Source: AC-32 sp038236705 (lineage in GTDB: Bacteria > Actinomycetota > Thermoleophilia > Gaiellales > Gaiellaceae). Taken from it: a stretch of DNA of 51,049 nt. Shown here piece after piece: positions 1 through 8,093 of this stretch. The stretch covers positions 1 through 51,049 of the forward strand of contig JBBRZN010000015.1 of the NCBI GenBank assembly GCA_038236705.1, in the 5' to 3' direction. The notes beneath the pieces were generated by a model. It saw only the letters and a list, made by a program, of their open reading frames with translations, ran no database searches and was not told where the DNA came from. Every line of letters begins with the position of its first letter. Within the stretch, counting starts at the first letter, position 1. The translations under genes were made by a program, and so were the position numbers.

Positions 1-314
1 ATCTGAACTCGGAGGAGATGATCTATTACGTCTCCGGGAACTTCGGCTCGCGCCGGGGCATCGAGGTCGGCTCGGTCACGCTGCACCCGTCGGGAATCCC
101 GCACGGGCCGCATCCGGGGCTGGCCGAGAAGTCGATCGGCCAGACCGAGACGCACGAGCTCGCGGTGATGTGCGACACCTTCCACCCGCTGCGGTTGACG
201 AAGCTGGCGAAGAAGCTCGACGACGGCAAGTACGCGTACTCGTGGCTGGAGGAGCGCGCGCCCGCCGCGGGGAACGCCGACGAGGATCCCGCGGGGGTCA
301 CGTCGCACTTCTAG
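1..314 (+). CDS. hmgA: Homogentisate 1,2-dioxygenase, C-terminal part
   Basis: This is the 3' end of a gene that enters from the left edge; the frame is open from base 3 and the real start lies outside. The enzyme opens the ring of homogentisate to maleylacetoacetate in tyrosine and phenylalanine breakdown, using iron and oxygen in the cytoplasm. The visible part carries the stretch GSVTLHPSGIPHGPHPGL. The His of IPHGP is an iron ligand in this family. YVSGNF, ELAVMCDTF and the closing SWLEE region are also typical. No partner gene of the pathway is seen downstream; the next gene is an unrelated phosphatase 119 bp away. The identification is firm; only the missing N-terminal part limits it. 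Confidence 0.93.
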   Translation, partial: LNSEEMIYYVSGNFGSRRGIEVGSVTLHPSGIPHGPHPGLAEKSIGQTETHELAVMCDTFHPLRLTKLAKKLDDGKYAYSWLEERAPAAGNADEDPAGVTSHF

Positions 315-317
315 CCG

Positions 318-332
318 TGGCTGTTTCAGCCA
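318..332. terminator. Short hairpin after hmgA
   Basis: TGGCTG-TTT-CAGCCA is a perfect 6-bp stem with a 3-base loop directly after the hmgA stop. No T run follows, so it is only a weak terminator candidate. Confidence 0.3.
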
Positions 333-433
333 TGGCCGTCGGGCCGGGCCGGTAGCCCGAACCTCCTCCCCGAGGCGATCGTAATCAGGAAGAGCGCACG
401 CATGGGTGACGGGACCGTGGCGGAAGTGCGCCG

Positions 434-1147
434 GTGAGCCCGCCCTTCCGCGTCGTGGTCGACTGGGACGGCACGGTCACCGAGCGGGACACGCTCGACC
501 AGGTGCTGGAGCGCTTCGGCGACCCCGAGATCTACGCGCGGGTCGAGGCCCAGCTCGGGCGTACGCTGACCCTGAACCAGGTGATCGAGCAGGAGTTCCA
601 GACCGTGACCGCGCCCCTCGAGGAGGTGGTGCCGTGGCTGCTCGACCACGCGCGCATCCGGCCCGGCTTCGCCGAGCTCGCGCGGGCTCACCGGCCGCTC
701 GTCGTCTCGAGCGGCTTCCACGAGCTGATCGAGCCCGTGCTCGAGCGCGAAGGCCTGGTCGACGCGGTCGAGCTTCGCGCGAACAGCGTCGAGCCCCGGC
801 CCGACGGCTGGCGCGCGCACTTCCGCGTCGCCGGGCGTTGCGAGGCCTGCGGCGAGCCGTGCAAGAGGCGGGACGTAGAGGAGCTCAAATGGGTCGACCG
901 GTCATCTCAGACGGACGCATGGGCGGAGCCCACGCGTCCTGGCGCCGGCACCGCAAGCGGTGCCTCAGGCGGCGACCTGCCGAGCGGCGTCGAGGTCGTC
1001 TACGCGGGCGACAGCCACTCCGACCTGTGCGCCTCGCTCGCTGCGGACCGGGTCTTCGCGACCGGCAACCTCGCTCGCTGGCTCGACGAGCGGGGCGTCC
1101 CGTACCGGCCGCTGACCGACTTTCATGCGCTCGCGGCCGAGCTCTAG
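434..1147 (+). CDS. HAD-IB family phosphatase, MtnX-like, with inserted segment
   Basis: A 237-residue cytoplasmic haloacid-dehalogenase phosphatase of the MtnX/phosphoserine phosphatase type. Motif I is DWDGT with Asp10 and Asp12, the nucleophile and the acid/base. Motif II is VVSSG (about residue 91), the motif III Lys is in CKRRD (Lys144), and motif IV is GDSHSD (192-197). The substrate is unknown; methylthioribulose-type phosphates are treated by relatives. The start GTG at 434 gives the usual short N-terminus before motif I. Residues 152-185 (about 887-988) are low-complexity, rich in Gly, Ser, Ala and Thr, and sit where relatives run straight from the motif III helix to the motif IV strand. 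The DNA there forms two hairpins, so it looks like an in-frame insertion. The gene ends one base before the glycosylase start. Confidence 0.85.
   Translation: MSPPFRVVVDWDGTVTERDTLDQVLERFGDPEIYARVEAQLGRTLTLNQVIEQEFQTVTAPLEEVVPWLLDHARIRPGFAELARAHRPLVVSSGFHELIEPVLEREGLVDAVELRANSVEPRPDGWRAHFRVAGRCEACGEPCKRRDVEELKWVDRSSQTDAWAEPTRPGAGTASGASGGDLPSGVEVVYAGDSHSDLCASLAADRVFATGNLARWLDERGVPYRPLTDFHALAAEL
887..988. repeat. Structured in-frame insertion within the HAD gene
   Basis: Two hairpins lie side by side. GGACGC and GCGTCC (913-918, 934-939) extend through one A.C mismatch into TGGGC and GCCCA (920-924, 928-932) around a GGA loop. GGCACCGC and GCGGTGCC (947-954, 957-964) enclose AA. The segment encodes residues that seem absent from ordinary family members. 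Its origin as an inserted palindromic unit is inference. Confidence 0.45.
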
Positions 1148-1963
1148 TGCCGCTCCTGCGGCTGCTCGAGCCCTTCGACTTCGAGCTCTCGACCGAGCGC
1201 TTCCGCGCCTTCGGGCCGGATCTCGCGAACCTCTGGAGCGACGGCGCGCTGCACCGGGTCGTCGGGGCGCGTGAGGTGCGGATCGAGGCCGCGCGCGGCG
1301 GCGTGCGGGTCGAGCCGCTCGATGCCGAGACCCGTCCGGTGGTGCGCAAGCTGCTCGGCGCCGAGTTCGAGCTCGAGCCCTTCTACGCCTGGGCCCGCAA
1401 GGATCCGGTCCTGCGGCGACTGATCCGCGTGCTCGCCGGCTTCCGGCCCCCGCTTGCGCCCGACCCCTTCGAAACCCTAGTCACCTCGATCACCGCCCAG
1501 CAGGTCTCGCTCCACGCGGCCTTTGCGATCCGCAACCGATTGATCGAGCGCTACGGGCGCCGCGTCGGCCAGGCGTACTCGTTTCCGACCGCGAAAGCGG
1601 CTCCGGCGTGCGAGCGAGGAGGACCTCGTCGCGCTCGGCTTCTCGCGGCGCAAGGCCGAGTACGTGCTCGGCCTGGCCGCCGGGCCCGTCGACCTCGACG
1701 CGCTCGCCGGTCTTCCGGACGACGAGGTGAAGGCCCGGCTCGTGGCCGTGCGGGGTCTGGGCGAATGGACTGCCGACTGGTTCCTCGCGCGCCATCTCGC
1801 GCGGCCACGCGCCTGGCCGGCCGGCGACCTCGCGCTCGCCAAGGCCGTGGTCGCCTTCTATCCCCCGGCAGGCGACATCCGCGACTTCGGCAAGCGGTTC
1901 GACCCCTTCCAGAACCTGACTGCGCACTACCTGCTCACAGGGCTTAGGGTGGCGCCGCCGTGA
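1147..1963 (+). pseudogene. DNA-3-methyladenine glycosylase II (AlkA-like), frameshifted
   Basis: A base-excision repair glycosylase of the HhH-GPD superfamily that removes alkylated bases. The first part reads from GTG 1147 (overlapping the previous TAG by one base) through PFETLVTSITAQQVSLHAA, the helix entering the HhH region, to about 1600. From about 1605 the homology continues in another frame with ASEEDLVALGFSRRKAEYVL, then VRGLGEWTADWFL, the helix-hairpin-helix with the catalytic Asp region, and a normal end at 1963. The switch lies within about 1585-1612 and equals one extra base or two missing. Either the gene is recently broken or the base call is wrong. Both halves are well conserved, so decay would be recent. 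The stop overlaps the start of the GNAT gene. I leave the symbol open because the frame is broken. Confidence 0.78.
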
Positions 1964-2910
1964 TCGTGCGCGAAGCCACCGCCGCCGACGAACCCACTCT
2001 CGTCGAGCTCCTCGAGGCGATCTTCGAGGAGAACTGGGACCGGCCGTGGCCTCCGCCGGAGGTCGGGCCGGCGTTCTTCGAGGACAAGCTCGTGTTGCTC
2101 GGCGAGGAGGACGGGGAGGCGCTTGGCTTCGCGTTCGGCGAGATCCAGCCGAACAAGCTCGCGCACGTGAACATCGTTTACGTGCGACCCGAACGGCGGC
2201 GGCAAGGGATCACCAAGGCCCTCCTCGCGGAGTTCGCCGCGCGCGGCCGCGAGGGTGGGGCCGAGCACATGAGCCTGGACGCGGCGACGGGAAACGAGGT
2301 CGGCCAGACGGTCTGGCAGCGGCTTGGCTTCACCGAATGGGCCCGGCGGCTGTCCGTTCCGATCGAAACGCTCGAGAGCCGCGTGGCCGGCGGCGAGCAG
2401 GGCGAGTGGTACGCATCGGTGCACGTCCAGACCGACGACTTCGAGGCTGTCCAGGCCGGCGTCGCCAAGTACCTGCCGCGCTTCGGCGTTTCCGGCGAGG
2501 CCCGCGTCGCACAACCGCGAAACGGCTGGGTCGCCGTCTACCACGAGTTGCTCGACAACGACCGCAAGGTTCGCGAGCGCCTCGCCTCCGAGCTCTCCAA
2601 CGCGACCGGGGCGGTGGTCTGCGCGATCGCCCTCGAGGACGGCGCGGTCGTGCGCTACGCGCTCTTCGACCGCGGCAGCATCGTGGACGAGTACGAGTCG
2701 GTGCCGGAGTACCACGGGCCGCTGCCGCCGGGCGACGTCGTCGCGCTCGGCGCCAACCCGACGGTGGTCGCCCGCCTCACGGGAGCGGAGCCGGCCGCCG
2801 TCCGCGCCGTCGCCCGCACCGCCGCGTCGCCGGCGGAGCTGTCCCCTGCGCCAGAGCTGTTCGCGCAACTCGCGGAAGTGCTCGGCCTCGAGGGCGCGGG
2901 GCGCGGATAG
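1960..2910 (+). CDS. GNAT family N-acetyltransferase with C-terminal extension
   Basis: A 316-residue cytoplasmic protein. Residues 1-140 form a GNAT fold: the acetyl-CoA loop is RRQGI (80-84) after the strand VNIVYVRP, and WQRLGF closes the domain. Such enzymes move an acetyl group from acetyl-CoA to an amine; the acceptor here is unknown. The remaining 170 residues are a second alpha/beta region (WYASVHVQTDD to LGLEGAG) that I do not recognise. GTG 1960 overlaps the preceding TGA, giving a tightly packed unit with the glycosylase. A second, degenerate GNAT domain is one possibility for the C-terminal half but I could not show it. Confidence 0.8.
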   Translation: MIVREATAADEPTLVELLEAIFEENWDRPWPPPEVGPAFFEDKLVLLGEEDGEALGFAFGEIQPNKLAHVNIVYVRPERRRQGITKALLAEFAARGREGGAEHMSLDAATGNEVGQTVWQRLGFTEWARRLSVPIETLESRVAGGEQGEWYASVHVQTDDFEAVQAGVAKYLPRFGVSGEARVAQPRNGWVAVYHELLDNDRKVRERLASELSNATGAVVCAIALEDGAVVRYALFDRGSIVDEYESVPEYHGPLPPGDVVALGANPTVVARLTGAEPAAVRAVARTAASPAELSPAPELFAQLAEVLGLEGAGRG

Positions 2911-2913
2911 TCT
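2908..2913 (+). promoter_or_regulatory. -10 box TAGTCT, leaderless GST promoter
   Basis: TAGTCT ends 7 nt before GTG 2921, so transcription would begin at or next to the start codon. The box overlaps the end of the GNAT gene. No clear -35 is visible. Confidence 0.5.
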
Positions 2914-2920
2914 GAACCGC

Positions 2921-3490
2921 GTGCCGACTCTCTACACCGCCGAGCGCTGCCCCTACGCGGCTCGCGCGCGCATCGTCCTCGCCGAGAAGGGCCTCGACTA
3001 CGACGCCGTCGAGATCGACCTCGACGACCGCCCCGCCTGGATCTACGAGAAGAACCCCCTGGGCCGGGTTCCGGTCTACGAGGAGGACGGCGGGCTCGTC
3101 CTGCCGGAGTCGCGCGTGATCATGGAGTACCTCGAGGAGCGCTACCCGGAGCCGCCGCTCTGGCCCGCCGATCCGGCCGAGCGCGCACTGGGGCGCCTCT
3201 GGCTCGAGCGCTTCGACGACCGGCTGGGTGAGGCCTACTACGCGGCGCGGCGAGGAGACGGGGGCGAGGAGCTCGACGCGAGACTGGCCGAGCTCGAGCG
3301 GGTGCTCGAGGCGCAGCCGTACCTGAGCGGCCGCGAGTACGGCCTCGCCGACATCGCTTACGTGCCCTGGATCCTGCGCGGTCTCGAGCGCTTCGGCATC
3401 GAGCTGGGCCCGTCGCTCGACGGCTGGCTCTCGCGGGTCGCCGCCCGCCCAGCGGTCGCCGCCGAGCGCGAGCTCGTCGCAGCGCAATGA
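2921..3490 (+). CDS. Glutathione S-transferase-like protein
   Basis: A 189-residue cytoplasmic protein with the two-domain GST fold. The thioredoxin-like N-terminal part has ERCPYAARAR with Cys10 where stringent-starvation and omega-type GSTs carry theirs, then NPLGRVPV with the cis-Pro, and LPESRVIMEYLEERYP, the acidic-Ser motif that holds the glutathione gamma-glutamyl group. The helical C-terminal domain has REYGLADIAYVPWI, the usual N-capping box. Actinobacteria often lack glutathione, so the thiol partner may be another compound; that is inference. GTG 2921 aligns with the usual start. The stop overlaps the ATG of the rhodanese gene (ATGA), suggesting joint transcription. Confidence 0.85.
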   Translation: MPTLYTAERCPYAARARIVLAEKGLDYDAVEIDLDDRPAWIYEKNPLGRVPVYEEDGGLVLPESRVIMEYLEERYPEPPLWPADPAERALGRLWLERFDDRLGEAYYAARRGDGGEELDARLAELERVLEAQPYLSGREYGLADIAYVPWILRGLERFGIELGPSLDGWLSRVAARPAVAAERELVAAQ

Positions 3491-4275
3491 CCCAGCTGCC
3501 GCCGCTCGTGGACGCCGCCTGGGTGCAGGAGCACCTGGGCGAGCCCGACCTCGTGCTCGGCGACGTGCGCGGCCCGAACGCGCACGGCCGCGTCCACCTG
3601 CCGCGCTCGATCCCGCTCGTGCTCGGCTCACCGCCGCCGCTGGCCGACCGCGAGCTCGTGTGGGAGTTCGCGGTCGAGGTGCAGCGGCGCCTGGGCCGCC
3701 ACGGCGTCACCGGGGCGGAACGGCTCGTTCTCTACGACCGGGGCGACTGCGTCGGCGCGGCATCCTCGGCCCAGGCGGCGCTGGTGGCGGGCCATCCCCA
3801 CGTTTCCGTGCTCGCGGGCGGTGTCGCCGGCTGGCCCGGCGAGTTGGAGACCGGCGCCGTCGAGCTCGAGAAGACCAAGACGAGCCTCGAGCCGCGCCTC
3901 GAGGCGGTGCCGACCTGGGAGGAGCTGCGCGACCGGCTCGAGGACTCCGCTCTGACGATTCTTGACGTCCGCAGCGCCGACGAGTACTCCGGCCGGGGCG
4001 GCTACCCCTGCGACCCGCGCCAGGCGCACATCCCCGGCGCGAGCCGGCTCGAGGCCGAGCGCCTGTTCGCCGCACCCGGCCGCCCGCATGAGGCCTGGGC
4101 GGTGCGGGAGCTGGTGGGCCTGCCCGAAGGCGCCGAGATCGTCGCCTACTGCCACTCGGGCTCGCGCTCGGCGCTGGCCGCGCTGGCCCTGCGCGCCGCC
4201 GGCTACGACGCGCGCAACTACCCGGGCTCGTGGCACGAGTGGTCCCGCCACGACGAGCTGCCGGCGGAGAGCTAG
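3487..4275 (+). CDS. Sulfurtransferase with tandem rhodanese domains
   Basis: A 262-residue protein of the thiosulfate/3-mercaptopyruvate sulfurtransferase family. It moves sulfane sulfur to cyanide or thiols through a persulfide on an active-site Cys. The N-terminal rhodanese domain (about 1-120) is structural. The C-terminal domain (about 140-262) holds the active loop YCHSGSRSA with Cys222. LDVRSADEYSG and IPGASRLE are the CH2A/CH2B-type flanking motifs. The loop sequence fits neither the standard thiosulfate nor the mercaptopyruvate signature strictly, so the donor is left open. It overlaps the GST gene by 4 bp upstream and converges tail to tail with the secreted protein gene, also by 4 bp. 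Confidence 0.88.
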   Translation: MTQLPPLVDAAWVQEHLGEPDLVLGDVRGPNAHGRVHLPRSIPLVLGSPPPLADRELVWEFAVEVQRRLGRHGVTGAERLVLYDRGDCVGAASSAQAALVAGHPHVSVLAGGVAGWPGELETGAVELEKTKTSLEPRLEAVPTWEELRDRLEDSALTILDVRSADEYSGRGGYPCDPRQAHIPGASRLEAERLFAAPGRPHEAWAVRELVGLPEGAEIVAYCHSGSRSALAALALRAAGYDARNYPGSWHEWSRHDELPAES

Positions 4276-5345
4276 CGCCGCCTCTTCGGCTTCGTGGCCT
4301 TGACCTGGTTGCTGGTCACGGCGGCGAGATCCTCGCCAATACACTTCACCGGTGGGAGCCCCGGCAACGTCGTATTGCATTCGGTGATGTAGTGCTCGAA
4401 GCGCGTCTGGAAGAACGTCGTGAACTTCACCGGCGCACGCAGGATCGAGTACTTGCCGGTCGTCGGCAGCCTCCCGGAGCGTCCGGAGCGCTTGCCCGTT
4501 CCGGCGGAGACGGCGTTCGGGGCCGGCCGAGCCTTCTTCCCGGCGTAGACCCAGAGCCGGATGCCCTTCGGGTTGAGGCCCTGCATCGTCAGCTTGCCGA
4601 CGAGCTTGAACCCCCTCTTCGCCTTCGCCTTCGCGAGGGTCAGCGAGGACGGAAGCCCGACGAAGGTTCGCCACTCGACGGTGCCCGCGGGATTCGGGTT
4701 ACCGGTGCCGGGGGTGTACGGCGTGAAGATTCCGGCCCACTCGTAGCCGCCCTTGGCCGCGGCATTCGTGAACACTCCTTTGACCGTGAAGTCCGCAGAG
4801 ACGAGCTGGGCGCCGAAGGTCGCGCCACCCGAGGCCGGCGGAATGTCCGGCGAGGGCAGGCAGACCTGCTGGGTTACCAGCGGCCCGGCCTTGTTGACGA
4901 AGACCGGGATCGCCACGGTCTGGCCCTGCAGCTGCGTGTTCAGGACCCAGTTGGCCTGGTTCGTGGTGGTACCCGTGCACCTGAGCGCGGCCGCCTGAAT
5001 CGCCGGGTCGGCCGGATTGGCGACGAGCACGTCACCGGAGAGCGGCAGGAGCGCGCCGCCGAGCGCCTTCGCCTTCACGATTGCGAAGACCGAGCCGATC
5101 TTCGTCCCCGGTGCCTGCGTCAGCACGGCGTTGTAGCCGGCCGGCGAGAAGATGGTCAGCTTCGCGGTCGGATCGTCGTTCTGCGGCGCGACGATGAAGA
5201 CGTCGGCGATCGTCGCACCCCCGACCTTGTAGCTCGACTGCTCGATCGTCAACGACGGGTTGTAGGCGGCGGGCGCCGGTGCGGCGAGCGCGAGCCCGAT
5301 GAAGCTGGTGCACGCCAGCAATGCCAAGCGCAATGAACTCTTCAT
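4272..5345 (-). CDS. Secreted protein of unknown function
   Basis: I do not recognise this 357-residue protein. It begins with a Sec signal peptide (MKSSLRLALLACTSF and following, with an APAPAA cleavage region near 25-29). The mature part is beta-rich with repeated NPSL, TTTNQANW and TVEWRTF-type segments, and ends in a very basic tail (TKPKRRR). There are several Cys residues (TGTTTNQ region, VCLPS, ECNTTLPG, VKCIGED), suiting disulfides outside the cell. A strong Shine-Dalgarno stretch (GAAGGAAGGGG) stands just before ATG 5345. It is followed upstream by 92 bp of non-coding DNA, then the binding-protein gene on the same strand. Confidence 0.7.
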   Translation of the reverse strand: MKSSLRLALLACTSFIGLALAAPAPAAYNPSLTIEQSSYKVGGATIADVFIVAPQNDDPTAKLTIFSPAGYNAVLTQAPGTKIGSVFAIVKAKALGGALLPLSGDVLVANPADPAIQAAALRCTGTTTNQANWVLNTQLQGQTVAIPVFVNKAGPLVTQQVCLPSPDIPPASGGATFGAQLVSADFTVKGVFTNAAAKGGYEWAGIFTPYTPGTGNPNPAGTVEWRTFVGLPSSLTLAKAKAKRGFKLVGKLTMQGLNPKGIRLWVYAGKKARPAPNAVSAGTGKRSGRSGRLPTTGKYSILRAPVKFTTFFQTRFEHYITECNTTLPGLPPVKCIGEDLAAVTSNQVKATKPKRRR

Positions 5346-5437
5346 TATCCCCTTCCTTCTCGGAGAATCCCCTGGATACCGAAGATCAGAGACGAGCTTT
5401 TCACCGGAATAGTTAACACCGAAACTCGGGCAAATGG

Positions 5438-6646
5438 CTACCGCGCCTTCACGAGCGGGCCGAACAGCACCCAGCGCGTGGCGCGGTACCGGACCATCTT
5501 CGCCTTCCCGATCGGGAAGTAATTGGACGGGCTCGTCTTGACCGCGACTCCGGGGAGCAGGAACGGATTCTTCCGCTCGTCCATGTGCGTCGCCGCCCGC
5601 AGGAGGCTCTCGCGCGTGAGGTTGCGCCCGGCTCGCTTGAGCGCGTCGACCATCGAGAACGCGACCGCCATGCCGTAGAAGTTGTAGACGTCGGTGAACT
5701 TCCCGCCCGGGTAGTAGCGCTTCAAGATCGAGCGGTACAGGGCCGTGGCGGGGTTCTTCGCCCAGGCCGGCGAGGTCGGATCCTTGAGGAAGGAGACGCT
5801 GAGCGAGCCGTTCGTCTCCTTCCCGTTCGTGCCGAGGCGGGCGATCCCCATCACGGTCGGCTCGATCGAGACCGCGCTGACGTAGATCCTCGGATGCCAG
5901 CCGAGCTTGTAGGCGTAGACGAAGGACTGGATCGCCTGCTGCGGCAGGGCGAAGAGCATGAAGGTGTCCGCTTTGGAGCGGCGCAGCTTGGCGATCTGCG
6001 AGTTGACGTCGGTGTCCGTCACCTCGTACGAGGCCTTCACGACGATTTGCGACGCGTGCTTGCCGAGCCCCCGCTTGAGGCCGTTCAGCAGGTCCTTGCC
6101 GTAGTCACTGTCCTCGTAGAGCACGGCGATCCGCGCTCGCGGCTTGTGCGCCACCACGTAGCGCCCGTAGATCGCGCCCTCGCCCTCGAAGCTGGGCAGG
6201 TAGCCGATCGTCCAGGGAAAGGCCTTGTGCCCGCGCCCGATCGCGCTGGCTCCTGTTCCGACGAAGAGCTGCGGCACCTTGACCGCGTTCAGGTAGCCGC
6301 GGATCGCCAGGTTGTGCTCGGTGCCGACGCTGTTGAAGATCGCGAAGACCTTGTCCTGCTGGACGAGCTCGCGTGTCCGGTCGATCGTCTTCGACGGGTC
6401 GTAGCCGTCGTCGCGGTAGAGGTACTTGATCTTGCGCCCGTTGACCCCGCCGTGGGCGTTCACGTACTTGAAGTAGGCGTTGGCGCCCGGGCCGACGACC
6501 CCGAACGGCGAGGCGGGGCCGCTGAGCGGCACCGTGCCGCCGAGCAGGATCTCCGTGGAGGTGACCCCCGGTGTGCCGGCCGAGACGCCGCCGGCCGGAA
6601 GCGCCAGCGCCAGGCAGGCGATGAGCGCTGCGGCGACCCGCGTCAT
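5438..6646 (-). CDS. Branched-chain amino acid-type ABC transporter substrate-binding protein
   Basis: A 402-residue secreted solute-binding protein of the Leu/Ile/Val (periplasmic-binding type 1) family. The signal peptide MTRVAAALIACLALALPAGG ends at VSAG. GVTSTEILLGGTVPLSGPAS is the classic first strand, followed by a ligand-binding cleft of two Rossmann-like lobes (IAVLYEDSDYGKDLLNG begins lobe two). No lipobox Cys follows the signal, so membrane anchoring is not evident. ATG 6646 was chosen because it starts the signal peptide and overlaps the stop of the hydrolase gene (ATGA); the longer open frame upstream is the hydrolase shadow. No LivH, LivM or ATPase genes are adjacent, so it is an orphan whose ligand and permease are unknown. 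Confidence 0.88.
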   Translation of the reverse strand: MTRVAAALIACLALALPAGGVSAGTPGVTSTEILLGGTVPLSGPASPFGVVGPGANAYFKYVNAHGGVNGRKIKYLYRDDGYDPSKTIDRTRELVQQDKVFAIFNSVGTEHNLAIRGYLNAVKVPQLFVGTGASAIGRGHKAFPWTIGYLPSFEGEGAIYGRYVVAHKPRARIAVLYEDSDYGKDLLNGLKRGLGKHASQIVVKASYEVTDTDVNSQIAKLRRSKADTFMLFALPQQAIQSFVYAYKLGWHPRIYVSAVSIEPTVMGIARLGTNGKETNGSLSVSFLKDPTSPAWAKNPATALYRSILKRYYPGGKFTDVYNFYGMAVAFSMVDALKRAGRNLTRESLLRAATHMDERKNPFLLPGVAVKTSPSNYFPIGKAKMVRYRATRWVLFGPLVKAR

Positions 6647-8049
6647 CGCGAGACGGGGCTGCGCAGGATGGGGATGACCACGCGCGCGGGGCCGAGCTTG
6701 ACCCGGGCCGAGCGCGGCATCGGCAGGTTCAGGTAGAGGAGGTTGCCGGGGTTCTGCGCGAGCGAGCTCGAGGCGAGGTAGAGCCGGAAGCGCGAGCCGC
6801 GCGGGATCAGCGTCGCCACGTCGATCAGGCCGATCGTCAGCCGCCGCTTCCCGGAGAGGCCCGTCGTGTTGACGCCGCCCTCGCTGATCACGATCTCCGC
6901 GCCGCGGCGCGGCTGCGCGGTCAGCACCGCCACGAGCCGCGACCAGCCGCCGGAGAGCCGCGCGGCCACCTGCACCTGCGGCGAGCCGAAGGTCTCGACA
7001 CGCGCGGTCAGCGGCCCGCTCGTCCGCTGCGCGCGGCCTGCGCCGGCGAGTGAGTCGGTTCCGCCGAGCCGAAGGGCGAGCCGTCGCGTTGGGGGCAGCG
7101 TCGCGTAGGTGCGGAGCTTCCCGCGCCACGGGCTCGGCGCGAGCGAAACGGGCGCGAAGCTGGCCGGCGTGCCGATCAGGTAGCGGGTGAACCACTTCAG
7201 GCCGAGCGAGACGACCTGCGCGATGTCGGGCCCCGGGAAGGTCGAGGGGTCGTGGCCGAAGTCACCCACGTACAGCCGCTTGGGGCCTTTGAGCAGCCGG
7301 TAGCCGGCCCGCGCCTGGGCGATGTCGAAGGCGAAGTCGCGGCGACCCTGGAACATGAACACCGGCGTCTTCACCTTCCCCAGCTGCGACCGGCTCGAGC
7401 GGGCGTCGGCCCAGGCGCGGATCGCGCCGAGGTTCGTGCTGGCGAGCGCGTCCTCGCGGATCGCCAGCACCGACGGGTCGAAGCGGTTCTGCGGCACCGA
7501 GTCGAGGAACTTGAACACGGCGCCCGACTTGCTCAGCCGCTGCGGGGCGAGTGCGCTGTAGAGGTCGGTCCAGGTCTGGACGGTCTCGGCCGCCGCCCAC
7601 GGCACGCCCTCGACGAGCGAGCGCAGGACGGCGCCCCCGCCGAGCGAGATGCCCCAGGCGCCGATTCGGTTCCGGTTGATCTCGGGCCTGGCGGCGAGCC
7701 AGTTGAAGACCGCTCTCACGTCGGCGATCTCGCGCGGGCCGTCGATCGAGACGAGGCCGCCCGATGCGCCGTGGCCGCGGGCGTCGAGCGTGAGCACCGC
7801 GAAGGAGCCGGCGAATGCCTTGGCCAGGAAATCCAGATCCTGGCGCTTGCCGGCTAGACCGTGAAAGACGACGATCGCCGGGTGGCCGGCAGGCGGCGGC
7901 GCGGTGCTCGGCTCGTAGAGCGTGGCCGCGAGGTCGACGCCGTCGTCCATGTGCAGCGAGAGCTCCTGCTGGGTGTAGGCGGAGGCGCGACCGGCCGCGA
8001 ACAGCGCCAGCACACAGGCGAAAAGAACCGAATAGACCCCGCGGTGCAA
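6643..8049 (-). CDS. Secreted alpha/beta hydrolase with CocE/X-Pro peptidase-like C-terminal domain
   Basis: A 468-residue protein with an N-terminal signal peptide (MHRGVYSVLFACVLALFAAG, cleavage near ASA at 22-24). The alpha/beta hydrolase core has VVFHGLAGKR (oxyanion region), LDARGHGASGG and the nucleophile elbow GISLGG with Ser135. DFAFD and FGHD are candidates for the acid and His. From about residue 300 a jelly-roll-like domain, with LARSPW-type and LYLASSSLAQNPGN motifs, resembles the C-terminal part of CocE/NonD-type serine peptidases and esterases. It probably cleaves an ester or peptide outside the cytoplasm. It overlaps the binding-protein gene by 4 bp, so the two are co-transcribed and may act on the same compound. 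Confidence 0.82.
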   Translation of the reverse strand: MHRGVYSVLFACVLALFAAGRASAYTQQELSLHMDDGVDLAATLYEPSTAPPPAGHPAIVVFHGLAGKRQDLDFLAKAFAGSFAVLTLDARGHGASGGLVSIDGPREIADVRAVFNWLAARPEINRNRIGAWGISLGGGAVLRSLVEGVPWAAAETVQTWTDLYSALAPQRLSKSGAVFKFLDSVPQNRFDPSVLAIREDALASTNLGAIRAWADARSSRSQLGKVKTPVFMFQGRRDFAFDIAQARAGYRLLKGPKRLYVGDFGHDPSTFPGPDIAQVVSLGLKWFTRYLIGTPASFAPVSLAPSPWRGKLRTYATLPPTRRLALRLGGTDSLAGAGRAQRTSGPLTARVETFGSPQVQVAARLSGGWSRLVAVLTAQPRRGAEIVISEGGVNTTGLSGKRRLTIGLIDVATLIPRGSRFRLYLASSSLAQNPGNLLYLNLPMPRSARVKLGPARVVIPILRSPVSR

Positions 8050-8081
8050 GGACGGAAGCGTAGAGCAACCCCGCGGCTTTC

Positions 8082-8087
8082 TACAAT
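8082..8087 (+). promoter_or_regulatory. -10 box TACAAT, leaderless murI promoter
   Basis: TACAAT matches the sigma-70 -10 consensus at five of six positions and ends 6 nt before GTG 8094. No ribosome binding site is present, so a leaderless mRNA is likely. Confidence 0.6.
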
Positions 8088-8093
8088 CGGCCC

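Noticed and set aside
5346..5437. Riboswitch before the secreted protein gene
   Set aside because: The 92 bp show a good ribosome binding site and a possible -10 but no fold resembling a known class.
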